A stretch of 64,000 nt of DNA from Lysinibacillus xylanilyticus (GTDB lineage Bacteria; Bacillota; Bacilli; Bacillales_A; Planococcaceae): NCBI RefSeq assembly GCF_001708185.1, contig NZ_MDDN01000004.1, positions 310,001 to 374,000 of the forward strand, written 5' to 3'. Below, one piece after another: positions 8,424 to 17,127 of this stretch. Every line of letters starts with the position of its first letter. Positions within the stretch are counted from its first letter, which is position 1. Under the pieces are notes generated by a model that was not told the origin of the DNA, ran no database searches, and worked only from the letters and a program-made list of their open reading frames with translations. The translations under genes and the position numbers were made by a program.

Positions 8424-8924
8424 CTAAAAACCTACAGTCTCTTTGATAGCTGACCATTGTATTTCAGATTTAGATTCATTGTTAGTCATCATCGTTCCAA
8501 CAAAAATGTCATCACTATTTTTATTATTCAAATAGTGTTCAATAGTTAAATTGATAATTTTTGAGGTATATAAATCTGATAATTCATTCTTAGGAACCCA
8601 AAATAACTCTCCTTCTTCAGATGGAATAAAGTTCATATGTTTTGTTTCTCCGAAGTAAACATATTGTTGACGTATTTCTCCGCTATTTTTTTCAAGCAGA
8701 ATATATTTAAGCCTAAAGTTTTTGATTTCGTCTTTTTTAAAGCCTGTCTCTTCTTCGATCTCCCTATAACTAGCCTCCATTGGTGAATTAATTTCATTGG
8801 ATTCCATATGACCTCCAATTCCACCCCAAAATTCAAAATTAAAGATTTTACTATTTTCCTTTTTCATCATTAATACACTTCCTTGATGAATCAGAAATGC
8901 AGTTGCCATTTGTCGGACTTCCAA
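8424..8924 (-). CDS. Nudix hydrolase family protein
   Basis: This protein probably hydrolyses a nucleoside diphosphate-linked compound; the substrate is unknown. The Nudix box is visible as GGHMESNE...REIEEETGF, but the loop between the first Glu and the Arg is two residues longer than the textbook spacing. Residues RQMATAFLIHQGSVLMMKKE form the first strands, and FWGGIGGH precedes the box. A TTG start at 8924 has GAGGAG nine bases upstream; a GTG nine codons earlier has no ribosome site. It sits alone in the accessory block. Confidence 0.75.
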   Translation of the reverse strand: MEVRQMATAFLIHQGSVLMMKKENSKIFNFEFWGGIGGHMESNEINSPMEASYREIEEETGFKKDEIKNFRLKYILLEKNSGEIRQQYVYFGETKHMNFIPSEEGELFWVPKNELSDLYTSKIINLTIEHYLNNKNSDDIFVGTMMTNNESKSEIQWSAIKETVGF

Positions 8925-8951
8925 TAATTCCATCTCCTCTATAATTTCCAC

Positions 8952-8995
8952 GTATTTTATTAACCTATACCGTTAGTTAAATAGTAACAATTTCC
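8952..8995 (-). repeat. Cassette-flank repeat, copy a
   Basis: The minus strand reads GAAATTGTTACTATTTAACT then AACGGTATAGGTTA just upstream of the Nudix gene. Related segments occur at 24232-24260, 24290-24335 and 25691-25730, the last in the same relation to a single accessory gene. Confidence 0.5.
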
Positions 8996-9243
8996 TTCAA
9001 AAACATCCATTATTTCCCTAAATAAAAAAAGTTGTATGTAATGCCTGAACAACAGAGAGCGCCTGCCAGAACCAAGGGCTTTGGGGTCACGCACTTTAAG
9101 CCGTCTAATAGCATGTGAATTAATATCTTTTAGTCGATATTTACTAGAATAATAAGACAAACGTTTTGTAATTGCGCAAGGCTTAGATTCAACGTCTAAC
9201 GAGTCTCCAAATTTACTGATAAAAATATATTTATTACGTTTTT

Positions 9244-9342
9244 TTAGTGATTTCGGATAATATCGTTTTGTTTAATTAACCTTTTCAAATACATTTCTAA
9301 TTCATCATCGAATGGTAGTTTTAAAACATCTCTCCCTTTCAT
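9244..9342 (-). CDS. Small hypothetical protein (32 aa)
   Basis: GGGAGACATT precedes an ATG opening a 32-codon charged frame that begins MKGRDVLKLPFDDELEMYLK. It resembles the small proteins of phage or integrative-element origin in this block. No family was recognised. The surrounding stretch 8952-9676 is otherwise empty apart from short frames with no ribosome site. Confidence 0.35.
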   Translation of the reverse strand: MKGRDVLKLPFDDELEMYLKRLIKQNDIIRNH

Positions 9343-9676
9343 AATGTCTCCCTCGATAATATAGTATCGGTCTCCTTTTGGTTATTATTTTGTTATACGT
9401 GAACGCCGATTGCTCGACGGAATTGCCTCATACTACATACTCCTCGGTAAAATTTAATTTCGTTAACACTTCCGGTAAAAAATTTGCCTCCTACTTTGTA
9501 TACCCGAACGAAAAACCAGTTTCGGACATGTTTCGGAAAACTTCTTCCTTTACAATACATAGGGGAGTAAAATTAGAAATCGATATCGCTTTTTATAAAA
9601 TTTTCGTTCTACTCTATACTGCACACTAAAACGATAGATTTTGGGACAACTTTTAGGAAAAATTTATTCCTCCTCA

Positions 9677-9859
9677 TTAAATTGCGTTCATTATTAATTC
9701 CATTTCAGACACTGCATAAATAACGTTCTGCACCGTCAAGGCGTCTCCCATGAATACGTACAAAGCGCCTTGACCTTCGCTGTAATATACATCAGTTTTA
9801 CGTCCAGTCTGCTCGAGTATCTTCCGTTGAATATCTAAGATACCTATTGTGATGTTCAC
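9677..9859 (-). CDS. Small hypothetical protein (60 aa)
   Basis: The sequence is soluble and balanced in composition, with EGQGALYVFMGDALTVQNVIY near the centre and alternating hydrophobic residues typical of a real fold. The GTG start is chosen because AAGGAGG lies ten bases upstream; a TTG three codons earlier overlaps that site. It sits between short phage-like frames. No family was recognised. Confidence 0.5.
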   Translation of the reverse strand: MNITIGILDIQRKILEQTGRKTDVYYSEGQGALYVFMGDALTVQNVIYAVSEMELIMNAI

Positions 9860-10300
9860 TTCGTTCAATCCTCCTTATAATTCCGTTTGGTTTAGCGTCA
9901 AAACGCTTTAGATGGTAATTACACCAACTTATGATTTAAAACCGTTTTTAGCAACGGCTATAGAGGTGAAATGAAGGCGCTACGCTTTACTCTTCCGAAA
10001 CCCGACGAGAACTTTTGATAAGGAGATAAAGAAAAACGGCTACTCTGCAAAGTAAACGTTTTATAATCGCAGTTGGCGCTACGATTATGATACTAGTCGC
10101 TTGTTGGCGCAAGCCCTAGCGAATATTTGCCGATTCTGTTGGCGTTGGCGAAGGATCAGCATTGTATATGACTCTACTAGTTGAGCGTTTAACTCTTGGC
10201 AATGGATCTTTAATTGCGATAATTGAGCGTCAAAATTAAGATTAATATCGCCTTTCCTATCTATTAAATCAAATAAGCCTGAACGCTGATTAATTTTAGA
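9860..10300. other. Accessory-block stretch with doubtful short frames
   Basis: A plus-strand ATG at about 9971 follows GAGGTGAA but opens only 15 codons. A plus-strand hydrophobic frame ending at about 10122 (RFIIAVGATIMILVA) has no standard start. A minus-strand TTG frame, 10085-10303 (72 codons, LNFDAQLSQLKIHCQELNAQ), uses the accC terminator stem as its apparent ribosome site. None is convincing; all look like eroded phage or element DNA. Confidence 0.3.
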
Positions 10301-10336
10301 CAAATAAAAAACCTCCTGACAGTAAAGTCAGAAGGT
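10301..10336 (-). terminator. accBC terminator
   Basis: On the minus strand CCTTCTGAC and GTCAGGAGG form a 9-bp stem followed by TTTTTTATTTG, 45 bases after the accC stop. Confidence 0.85.
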
Positions 10337-10379
10337 ATAAGAAATAGACGTTAACATTCTATTCCGTTGTTAATAAAAA

Positions 10380-11738
10380 TTACTTGCTTGTCCCCAATAC
10401 ATCATTCTCTTCTAGGAATTTCGTATTGAATTGCGCTGATTTGAAAACGTCATTGTTCATCAATGCTTGGTGGAATGGAATTGTTGTATTGATCCCAGGA
10501 CCAGATACTTCAAATTCGCTAAGCGCACGATTCATTTTCGCAATCGCTTCTTCACGTGTATTGGCATGAACAATTAGTTTAGCAACCATTGAATCATAGT
10601 ATGGAGGGATTGTATAGCCTGCGTAAACAGCAGAGTCAATACGTACACCATAGCCACCAGGAGTTACATAAGTATCTACTGTACCAGCTGATGGCATGAA
10701 GTTTTTATAAGCATTTTCTGCGTTAATACGGCATTCAATAGCCCATCCGTTTAATTTAATATCATCTTGAGTGAAAGGAAGTTTTTCACCAGATGCAATT
10801 TTTAATTGTTGTTGTACAAGATCTACACCAGAAATCATTTCAGTTACTGGGTGTTCTACTTGGATACGAGTATTCATTTCCATGAAGTAGAATTTATCTT
10901 CTCGATAGTCATAAATAAACTCGATTGTTCCAGCACCTTCATAGTTACAAGCTTCTGCAGCTTTAACAGCAGCTGCACCCATTTCAGCACGGCGCTCAGA
11001 AGATAGCGCTGGAGATGGAGCTTCCTCTACTAATTTCTGCATACGGCGTTGAACTGTACAGTCACGTTCACCTAAATGTACAACGTTACCATGGCCATCC
11101 GCTAATACTTGGATTTCACAGTGACGGAAGTACTCGATGAATTTTTCTAAATATACGCCCGGGTTACCGAATGCTGCAGCAGCCTCTTTTTGCGTAATTT
11201 CAATGCCTTTTACAAGGTCTTCTTCTGTACGAGCTACACGGATACCTTTACCGCCGCCACCAGCAGTTGCTTTGATGATTACTGGGTAACCAATTTTAGC
11301 AGCCCATTCTTTACCTGTTTCGATATCTGGAACAATACCAGTACCCGGGACAAGTGGAACACCCGCTGCTTCCATTGTTGTACGTGCAACGTCTTTAATA
11401 CCCATAATTTTAATAGAATCAGATGAAGGCCCAATGAACTTAATGCCTGCGTTTTCACAAGCCTCAGCGAAGTCAGCGTTTTCAGATACAAAGCCGTAAC
11501 CTGGATGGATACCGTCTGCACCAGTTTTTTCTGCTACGCTAAGTAAAGCCGGGAAGCTAAGATATGAATCTTTTGATAGCTTTGGCCCGATGCAGTATGC
11601 TTCGTCTGCTAATTTCACATGTAATGCGTCTGCGTCTGCTTCTGAGTATACGGCAACAGATTGAATACCTAACTCTTTACAAGCGCGAATGATACGCACA
11701 GCGATTTCGCCGCGGTTTGCAATTAATACTTTTTTCAT
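10380..11738 (-). CDS. accC: Acetyl-CoA carboxylase, biotin carboxylase subunit
   Basis: AccC carboxylates the biotin on AccB using ATP and bicarbonate, the first step of fatty acid synthesis. The 452-residue ATP-grasp protein begins [19 protein letters not shown]. It shows the glycine-rich loop [14 protein letters not shown], the [12 protein letters not shown] strand, [14 protein letters not shown] in the active site, and [11 protein letters not shown] near the end. The ATG at 11738 has AAGGAG eight bases upstream; a GTG three codons earlier overlaps it. It lies 12 bp behind accB. Downstream of its terminator the expected yqhY has been displaced by an accessory block. Confidence 0.97.
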   Translation of the reverse strand: MKKVLIANRGEIAVRIIRACKELGIQSVAVYSEADADALHVKLADEAYCIGPKLSKDSYLSFPALLSVAEKTGADGIHPGYGFVSENADFAEACENAGIKFIGPSSDSIKIMGIKDVARTTMEAAGVPLVPGTGIVPDIETGKEWAAKIGYPVIIKATAGGGGKGIRVARTEEDLVKGIEITQKEAAAAFGNPGVYLEKFIEYFRHCEIQVLADGHGNVVHLGERDCTVQRRMQKLVEEAPSPALSSERRAEMGAAAVKAAEACNYEGAGTIEFIYDYREDKFYFMEMNTRIQVEHPVTEMISGVDLVQQQLKIASGEKLPFTQDDIKLNGWAIECRINAENAYKNFMPSAGTVDTYVTPGGYGVRIDSAVYAGYTIPPYYDSMVAKLIVHANTREEAIAKMNRALSEFEVSGPGINTTIPFHQALMNNDVFKSAQFNTKFLEENDVLGTSK

Positions 11739-11750
11739 GGTTTGCACTCC

Positions 11751-12251
11751 TTACTCAGCTTTTACAAGGAATAATGGTTGACCGTATTCTACTAATTCAC
11801 CGTCTTTAACAAGTATTTCAACGATTTCCCCTTGAACTTCTGCTTCAATTTCGTTGAATAGTTTCATAGCTTCTACGATACATACAATTGTTTCATTACC
11901 AACTTTGTCCCCCACTTTAACGTAAGCTGGTGAATCTGGGTTTGGAGATTGATAAAAAGTACCAACCATCGGCGACACAATTTTATGTAACGATGGGTCG
12001 TTATTTGCTGGCGCTGCAGCTGGTGCTTCTTCAGCTTTTACTGGCGCTGCCACTGGTGCAACAGGTGCTGCTGGTGCAGATTGTTGTACAACAGGTGCTG
12101 CTACTTCTTTTTTAGGTGCTACAGTTTCAGTAACAACAACACCATTCTTTTTTAACTTAACTTTTGCGCCATCTACTTCATAAACGAACTCGTCAATTGA
12201 AGAAGAATCTACCAATTTAATGATTTCACGAATTTCTTGAATTTTGAACAT
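11751..12251 (-). CDS. accB: Acetyl-CoA carboxylase biotin carboxyl carrier protein
   Basis: AccB carries the biotin that shuttles carboxylate between AccC and the carboxyltransferase. It has 166 residues: an N-terminal segment beginning [19 protein letters not shown], an Ala/Pro/Val-rich flexible linker (about residues 45-85), and the biotinyl domain with [11 protein letters not shown] and the biotinylation motif EAMKLFNEI. It is the first gene of accBC, preceded by a 100-bp AT-rich promoter region and the spoIIIA terminator. Confidence 0.97.
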   Translation of the reverse strand: MFKIQEIREIIKLVDSSSIDEFVYEVDGAKVKLKKNGVVVTETVAPKKEVAAPVVQQSAPAAPVAPVAAPVKAEEAPAAAPANNDPSLHKIVSPMVGTFYQSPNPDSPAYVKVGDKVGNETIVCIVEAMKLFNEIEAEVQGEIVEILVKDGELVEYGQPLFLVKAE

Positions 12252-12351
12252 TTCTAACTCTCCTTATGAAATAAAATCTACTACAAGCACTATTTTATAT
12301 TTATTTGAAACAATTTGAAATAGTTTAATGAAAATTAAGTAAATATGCACA

Positions 12352-12392
12352 AAATAAAAGGCTTTCCTTTACTAAACGAAAGCCTTTTCATT
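12352..12392 (-). terminator. Terminator of the spoIIIA operon
   Basis: Minus-strand AAGGCTTTC and GAAAGCCTT arms enclose GTTTAGTAAAG and are followed by TTATTTTG. It separates the sporulation operon from accBC. Confidence 0.85.
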
Positions 12393-12450
12393 ACGCTGAT
12401 ATATAACAATGTTATTAAATAAACAGAATCTTCATCTTTTTCTTTATCTT

Positions 12451-13011
12451 TTAATAGTTATTATTTGCACTGAATTTTACTTGGACGTCATTTGCGCCTT
12501 CCATCTCTGTTCTTACCAAATAAATAATTTCATTTGCTTGAGATTTTGATAGCTCCTCCGCCATAACCGTTACGGATACCTTATCACCATCAGCTTTCAC
12601 AAAGGCATCTGAGTAACCTAAAGATTTAATAAGCATTTCTAGCATTGCTTCTGCGGATTCTTGTTTAATAAGACTATCCATATCATTATATGCCTTATTT
12701 TTTTCTTCAGCCGAGGCTTCTTGTGAACCGATTTTCTGCGTTAATTGTTGACGAAGCTGGCTTCTTTCATCACTAACTTGCATGCGCATTTCTTCAAATA
12801 AGTGACTTGGAGAAGATACTTCCTTCGTCTCACCCTCTTTTGTTGCTTCTTGATCTGTCACACCCGTTACTGCAGTTTGCTGTAATGTATCATCTGTGAA
12901 AATAGTTAGTCCATTGAATTGTTTTGCTGGATCAACCAAATAATACACTGAAATAACCGCTACTAGACTTAATAATGTCATAAACCAAACTGTTCTTCTA
13001 CGTACGCGCAT
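12451..13011 (-). CDS. spoIIIAH: Stage III sporulation protein AH
   Basis: SpoIIIAH is the mother-cell half of the SpoIIQ-SpoIIIAH channel joining mother cell and forespore. The 186-residue protein has an N-terminal TM anchor (RRRTVWFMTLLSLVAVISVYYLV), a variable linker, and a YscJ-like globular domain from about residue 85 (MRMQVSDERSQLRQQL to the end). SpoIIIAH of this type multimerises around the engulfed forespore. It abuts spoIIIAG with no gap, consistent with translational coupling. Sigma-E control is expected from family knowledge. Confidence 0.93.
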   Translation of the reverse strand: MRVRRRTVWFMTLLSLVAVISVYYLVDPAKQFNGLTIFTDDTLQQTAVTGVTDQEATKEGETKEVSSPSHLFEEMRMQVSDERSQLRQQLTQKIGSQEASAEEKNKAYNDMDSLIKQESAEAMLEMLIKSLGYSDAFVKADGDKVSVTVMAEELSKSQANEIIYLVRTEMEGANDVQVKFSANNNY

Positions 13012-13431
13012 TTACTTTTCCTCCTTATTTTCCATTGGAACGATAATTATTCGATGAATCGGCAATTGCATTACTTGACTAACGACAGCACGAATTTCAT
13101 TTTTTACAAAGATATCTGATGCTCCTTCTGAAACAATTAACATCCCTGTTACCTCTTTCGTGCTTTGTTCAGTCCCTCGAAAATATTGACTGAATAGTTT
13201 ATTTTCATCCTTCTCATCTGTCATCTCTCCGTAATAAAAATATACTTTGACCTCCCCAACACCTTGCATAGCCTTAAGTGTCTGCTCAAGTTTTACTTCA
13301 TTGGTTACTGGTGTTTCTTGCTCATTCATTGAATTCGTTTGATACATTGGTAAAATGATAAAAATTCCCATGGAGGCAGCAATAAGCACTAAGATTAAAA
13401 ATGACGTTGTTTTTTTTCGTGTCTTTTCCAC
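13012..13431 (-). CDS. spoIIIAG: Stage III sporulation protein AG
   Basis: SpoIIIAG forms a large ring in the mother-cell membrane in the SpoIIIA-SpoIIQ feeding-tube complex. This copy has 139 residues against about 230 in B. subtilis. It has one N-terminal TM segment (SFLILVLIAASMGIFIILPM), then the ring-building fold with QGVGEVKVYFYYGE and PIHRIIIVPM. The central insertion of the Bacillus protein is shorter. The start is GTG, with AAAGGAGG 15 bases upstream, an unusually long spacing. Confidence 0.85.
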   Translation of the reverse strand: MEKTRKKTTSFLILVLIAASMGIFIILPMYQTNSMNEQETPVTNEVKLEQTLKAMQGVGEVKVYFYYGEMTDEKDENKLFSQYFRGTEQSTKEVTGMLIVSEGASDIFVKNEIRAVVSQVMQLPIHRIIIVPMENKEEK

Positions 13432-13493
13432 ATCACTTGTACATTGCCTCCTTTCATCTTCTCTTTTTCAAGTGTATGTACGCTTGTTTCCTC

Positions 13494-13637
13494 CTATGAA
13501 TTGATAAATGGAATCTTTAATAACAATTGCAAAAATAGCAACGTAATGACAAGCTTTGTGAGTGAAATTATTTCTTTATCATCTGTTAGAAACACAAATA
13601 TCTGACAGATAAAGAGCATTGCCAATAAAAGAATCAA
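13494..13637 (-). CDS. spoIIIAF: Short SpoIIIAF-like membrane protein
   Basis: This occupies the spoIIIAF position between AE and AG. A GGGGGGAGA site precedes a TTG start and gives 47 residues: two hydrophobic stretches joined by TDDKEIISLTKL. B. subtilis SpoIIIAF has about 206 residues with a soluble C-terminal domain, so only the anchor remains here. After the TAG the same frame stays open for 32 codons into spoIIIAG, which may mean that a longer protein was truncated by a stop. The assignment rests mainly on position and the LVITLLFLQLLLKIPF stretch. Confidence 0.6.
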   Translation of the reverse strand: MILLLAMLFICQIFVFLTDDKEIISLTKLVITLLFLQLLLKIPFINS

Positions 13638-13638
13638 T

Positions 13639-14550
13639 TTATCTCCCCCCGGCCATAACTTGTACAAAAACGATGAGGAAAAAACAAGTAAACATAAATG
13701 AAAAAGCAATTAGAAATGATACAGCACATAATGTAAATAGAGATTTACTAACATGATCTAGTAGTTTACAAATATCATCGAAGGCAACTGGTTCTAAAAT
13801 GGCGGCTAACAGTTTCAATGAATACGCACTGACAACAAGCTGAACTGTTGGAATGAACGCTACTGTAATTACCGCTATAAACGCAGTAATACTACTAACA
13901 GAAGAAGTAAATTGCGTCATATGCTGAAACATCGAAAAACTATCCACTATAAAGGAACCAACAACAGGGATATTTTCCTCTATTAATTTCTTCACAGGCT
14001 CTGCAACAGCTGCGTTGACACTAAAGGCCACAACACCACTTGCTGACATTAAGATGATGTAACAAATAACAGATGCAGAGACGACACTCATAATCGTAAA
14101 ACGAATCAATTCGGCAATTCTCGTAAACGAAATTTCTTTGACAATAACACTGCAAACATCAAAAACAATGGCAAAAAGCACTCCTGGAATAAGCCACTTA
14201 CTACTAATAATCGTTAAGACTTGTACGAAGAATAGTAAAAAAGGCTGCCATGAAGCAATGGCTGTAATACTGCTTGATAAAAGAAAGCTTGAAGTAAGAA
14301 TGGGGTAAAATGCAGTGAATATATGGGCCAGTCCCTGTGCTATTTTGTCAATCAAATTAAATGAATCCACAACGACAGGTCCTATTGTTGCAAGTACAAT
14401 AAGAAAAAAAAGTAATCTTGTCCCTTTTTCGAATTCTGGTAATATCATATTGACAATCAAAATAATGATGACGTAGCCACATAAAATAAGTGTCATCTTT
14501 AGCAATAGAAAAAATGGATCAATTAAAAACGAAAATATTTGCTCTTGCAA
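13639..14550 (-). CDS. spoIIIAE: Stage III sporulation protein AE
   Basis: A polytopic membrane component of the SpoIIIA complex: 303 residues, against about 400 in B. subtilis, with a shortened N-terminus. About eight hydrophobic helices are visible. Typical segments are FDVCSVIVKEISFTRIAELI, EENIPVVGSFIVDSFSM and LLAAILEPVAFDDICK. It overlaps nothing and is followed by the short spoIIIAF-like gene within its final GGGGGGAGA. It lies 12 bp behind spoIIIAD. Confidence 0.88.
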   Translation of the reverse strand: MQEQIFSFLIDPFFLLLKMTLILCGYVIIILIVNMILPEFEKGTRLLFFLIVLATIGPVVVDSFNLIDKIAQGLAHIFTAFYPILTSSFLLSSSITAIASWQPFLLFFVQVLTIISSKWLIPGVLFAIVFDVCSVIVKEISFTRIAELIRFTIMSVVSASVICYIILMSASGVVAFSVNAAVAEPVKKLIEENIPVVGSFIVDSFSMFQHMTQFTSSVSSITAFIAVITVAFIPTVQLVVSAYSLKLLAAILEPVAFDDICKLLDHVSKSLFTLCAVSFLIAFSFMFTCFFLIVFVQVMAGGR

Positions 14551-14562
14551 TGTCTTCGCCCC

Positions 14563-14940
14563 TTAGTTTAGCCGTTGTAAAATGGCCGACACCTCCTGTA
14601 AGACTGCCAAAAATTCCTTAAACCAATACCCCAAAATGACAATCTTGACCCCATCATTGACAATGTTCCCGAGTACTTTATAGTTTTGTTCTATAAGTAA
14701 CATAGACACCCACTGCCCAATATAAAAAAGACTGGCACTCACCACAACGGCTTTTGCATAAGGCAAGAAAGCTAACGTCTCAAGTAATTGCTTGATGAAT
14801 GGCAAGAGGAGTGCCGAGAACAACATACCGAACAGCAAAAACGAAAACATCACACTAATTAGCGCATGGAGTGGCTGTATGACTTCTTTTATAAGCATTA
14901 ATAAAAGCAGCATGACAACAGCTACGATGACAATTTCCAT
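14563..14940 (-). CDS. spoIIIAD: Stage III sporulation protein AD
   Basis: A 125-residue integral membrane protein with three or four helices, the length expected for SpoIIIAD. It contains the family-like EVIQPLHALISVMF and AVVVSASLFYIGQWVSMLLIEQ segments. It is placed between spoIIIAC (5 bp gap) and spoIIIAE. SpoIIIAD is needed for forespore sigma-G activity in B. subtilis. Confidence 0.88.
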   Translation of the reverse strand: MEIVIVAVVMLLLLMLIKEVIQPLHALISVMFSFLLFGMLFSALLLPFIKQLLETLAFLPYAKAVVVSASLFYIGQWVSMLLIEQNYKVLGNIVNDGVKIVILGYWFKEFLAVLQEVSAILQRLN

Positions 14941-14945
14941 TTACA

Positions 14946-15155
14946 CTACCCGGAAGAGGTCAGCCATTGGAAGAATGTAAGGATTTCAGTGAAAAATAGA
15001 CGCAAAAATCGCAGTAATTCCGCTGTCATATATAAGTAGGCAATGAAAAAAAGGAAAAATGAAAATTCTTTTTTTCCTGTTTGATCAAAGAAAACATGAA
15101 GAAGCGCAACTACTAGTCCCACTCCAGCGACCCTTAATACGTCTTGTAATTCCAT
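14946..15155 (-). CDS. spoIIIAC: Stage III sporulation protein AC
   Basis: A 69-residue two-helix membrane protein. It has the conserved VAGVGLVVALLHVFFDQTGKK at the N-terminus, matching the SpoIIIAC signature (AGVG...H..LDQ.GKKE). GAGGGGG lies seven bases upstream of the ATG. It is the first spoIIIA gene here: the 90 bp upstream hold only the terminator of the previous gene, so spoIIIAA and spoIIIAB are missing from this locus. Confidence 0.9.
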   Translation of the reverse strand: MELQDVLRVAGVGLVVALLHVFFDQTGKKEFSFFLFFIAYLYMTAELLRFLRLFFTEILTFFQWLTSSG

Positions 15156-15193
15156 TCATACGCCCCCTCGTGTACAGCAATATATGTTGCAAG

Positions 15194-15232
15194 CAAAAAA
15201 AAAAGACCTCCATACATACGTATAGAGATCTA
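15194..15232 (-). terminator. Terminator of nitronate monooxygenase gene
   Basis: Minus-strand AGATCTCTATAC and GTATGGAGGTCT form a 12-bp stem with one or two mismatches, followed by ten T residues. It insulates the sporulation operon from the gene upstream, leaving about 40 bp for the spoIIIAC promoter. Confidence 0.85.
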
Positions 15233-15245
15233 AGATATTTATGAT

Positions 15246-16253
15246 TTAAAGTAATTTTTCAACAATGCTTTTCACGGATCCAGTTTGTTTCACTAAATAA
15301 CTATTTTCACCCATCCACATTGATAAATATTCAGCATTTCCTTGTTTCGCACTTTCTTTACGAATAGCTGTAGTTAAATCATTTTGCAATGGATATGGTG
15401 CCACAACAGCATCCTTCATACGTTCCGTAAAAGCATTCGCTAAGCCTCTTGCTGGTTTACCCGAAAAAGCACGAGTAACGGTCGTCTGCTGTGCTTGTGA
15501 TTGAAGCACAGCATTTTTATAAAGCGAGGAAATTTCACACTCATCTGCCACTAATAAAGCTGTACCAATTTGAACTGCCTGTGCACCTATTGCTAATGCT
15601 TGTTCGACAGCTTCTTTTGTGACAATACCTCCTGCTGCGATAATCGGAATGGAAATTTGTCCTATTACCTGCTGCAGTAAATCGTGCAAATGGATGAACT
15701 GCATCGGCTCAGTGAAGGAACCACGATGACCACCAGCCTCACCACCCTGAAGGACAACAGCATGCATTCCCGCTTGTTCTACATGCTTCGCTTCCTCTAA
15801 TGTAGTAGCTGTACCAATAACATAAACGTCATTGTCCTTTAAGCGCTGAATGACATCTGCTGAAGGAATGCCAAATGTAAAGGAACATATAGCTACATTT
15901 TCATCAAGAACGGCTTGTACTTGTCCTTCAAATACTTCCTTGGACATAACACTTTGCACAGGCGAAAGGCCAAGTTCGTCGTAAAACGGTTGTAAAGCCA
16001 TTCGAGCCTTCTGAAGAACATCAATATCAATACGTGGCTCTTCCTGTACAAATAAGTTTACTGCAAACGGTTTTTTCGTTAGCTGTTTAACTTCCTGAAT
16101 AAAGCTTTTCGTTTGTTCTCCATCTAAATAACCCGCTCCAATCGAACCTAAAATACCTGCCTCTGCGCAGGCAGCAACAAATTTTGGCGATGTTACACCA
16201 GCCATTGGTGCTTGAATCATCGGGGTTGGTATTTCAAAAATTGTTTGTAGCAT
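15246..16253 (-). CDS. FMN-dependent nitronate monooxygenase / enoyl-ACP reductase II family
   Basis: A 335-residue TIM-barrel flavoprotein of the 2-nitropropane dioxygenase/FabK family. Visible motifs are the FMN-site PTPMIQAPMAGVTSPKFVAA, the GVLG-like GILGSIGAGYL, QGGEAGGHRG with the catalytic His, and IIAAGGIV...ALAIGAQAVQIGTALL. The sequence does not decide between alkyl nitronate detoxification (NMO) and FabK-type enoyl reduction, although the AGGHRG loop favours NMO. The ATG at 16253 has GGAG eight bases upstream. It occupies the place where spoIIIAA-AB stands in B. subtilis. Confidence 0.87.
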   Translation of the reverse strand: MLQTIFEIPTPMIQAPMAGVTSPKFVAACAEAGILGSIGAGYLDGEQTKSFIQEVKQLTKKPFAVNLFVQEEPRIDIDVLQKARMALQPFYDELGLSPVQSVMSKEVFEGQVQAVLDENVAICSFTFGIPSADVIQRLKDNDVYVIGTATTLEEAKHVEQAGMHAVVLQGGEAGGHRGSFTEPMQFIHLHDLLQQVIGQISIPIIAAGGIVTKEAVEQALAIGAQAVQIGTALLVADECEISSLYKNAVLQSQAQQTTVTRAFSGKPARGLANAFTERMKDAVVAPYPLQNDLTTAIRKESAKQGNAEYLSMWMGENSYLVKQTGSVKSIVEKLL

Positions 16254-16386
16254 AGCATTCACTCCTTACTTTTATTGTAAACGTTTCTTCCATATATGAC
16301 CATCAGATAATTATAAAAATCTTCTCTTCATAACTTTCTATCTATGCATTGCTTCGGTAACTCTACCTTCACTTTGGCTCTTCTAT

Positions 16387-16481
16387 GGCTCATCAGCATA
16401 ACGTGTGGTTGATTTCCGTTCCGACTTATATACAAGGCATTCACCTTAACAAATGTCATCCACAACTTTTGGTGGAGAGCC
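16387..16481 (+). repeat. ISL3-type MITE, copy C, complete 95-bp form
   Basis: The left end is GGCTCATCAGCATAACGTG; the right end is TTTTGGTGGAGAGCC, its imperfect inverse. The core reads CCGTTCCGACTTATATACA, then ACAAATGTCATCCACAAC. The flanks TCTTCTAT and TTTTCAAT match at six of eight bases, compatible with an eroded 8-bp target duplication, the size made by ISL3 elements. Confidence 0.85.
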
Positions 16482-16500
16482 TTTTCAATCGTGATATGTA

Positions 16501-16536
16501 TAAAAAAACCTACTCTTTTGTTAGAAAAGAGTAGGC
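16501..16536 (-). terminator. Terminator of efp operon
   Basis: Minus-strand CCTACTCTTTT and AAAAGAGTAGG arms (16509-16535) are followed by TTTTTTTA. It lies about 17 bases after the efp stop. Confidence 0.85.
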
Positions 16537-16552
16537 TGCATGTTGTTATTCA

Positions 16553-17110
16553 TTACGCACGAGAAACGTAAGAAGCTTCTTCTGTATTGATGATTAATTT
16601 GTCACCTTGGTTAACGAAGAATGGCACTTGTACAATAAGACCTGTTTCAAGAGTTGCAGGTTTTGTACCACCAGAAGCTGTATCACCTTTAATACCAGGC
16701 TCAGTTTCTGCTACTTCTAGCTCAACAGTGTTTGGTAATTCAATACCTAGCATTTCACTTTGGTATGATTGAATATGAACTTCCATGTTTTCTTTTAAGA
16801 ATTTTAATTCATATTCAATTGCAGCTGAAGCAAGTTCAGTTTGCTCATATGATTCTAGATCCATGAAAACATGCTCGTCACCTTGTGCATAAAGGTATTG
16901 CATTTTACGGTTATCAATTTGTGCTTTTTCAACTTTCTCACCTGCACGGAAAGTTTTTTCATTTACTGAACCGTTACGTAGGTTACGTAATTTAGAACGT
17001 ACGAACGCTGCACCTTTACCTGGTTTAACGTGTTGGAAATCTAACACGCGGTATAATTGGCCATCAACAATAATTGTTAGACCTGTACGGAAATCGTTTA
17101 CTGAAATCAT
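16553..17110 (-). CDS. efp: Translation elongation factor P
   Basis: EF-P binds stalled ribosomes and promotes peptide bond formation at polyproline sequences. The 185-residue protein has the three-barrel plan: the tip loop [11 protein letters not shown] carries the lysine that is modified in many bacteria, and the C-terminal domain has [21 protein letters not shown]. It is the last gene of the yqhR-aroQ-papA-efp series, 17 bp behind papA, and a strong terminator follows. Confidence 0.97.
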   Translation of the reverse strand: MISVNDFRTGLTIIVDGQLYRVLDFQHVKPGKGAAFVRSKLRNLRNGSVNEKTFRAGEKVEKAQIDNRKMQYLYAQGDEHVFMDLESYEQTELASAAIEYELKFLKENMEVHIQSYQSEMLGIELPNTVELEVAETEPGIKGDTASGGTKPATLETGLIVQVPFFVNQGDKLIINTEEASYVSRA

Positions 17111-17127
17111 TTGTGTTCCTCCATAGA

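Noticed and set aside
8960..9378. Minus-strand 66-codon frame at 8960-9160
   Set aside because: No ribosome site and no convincing protein character; it overlaps the cassette-flank repeat.
9378..9629. Plus-strand 83-codon frame
   Set aside because: No ribosome site and a composition like random AT-rich sequence.
15156..15245. A hidden spoIIIAB or spoIIIAA remnant
   Set aside because: The 90 bp are filled by a terminator and the spoIIIAC leader; no coding trace is visible on either strand.
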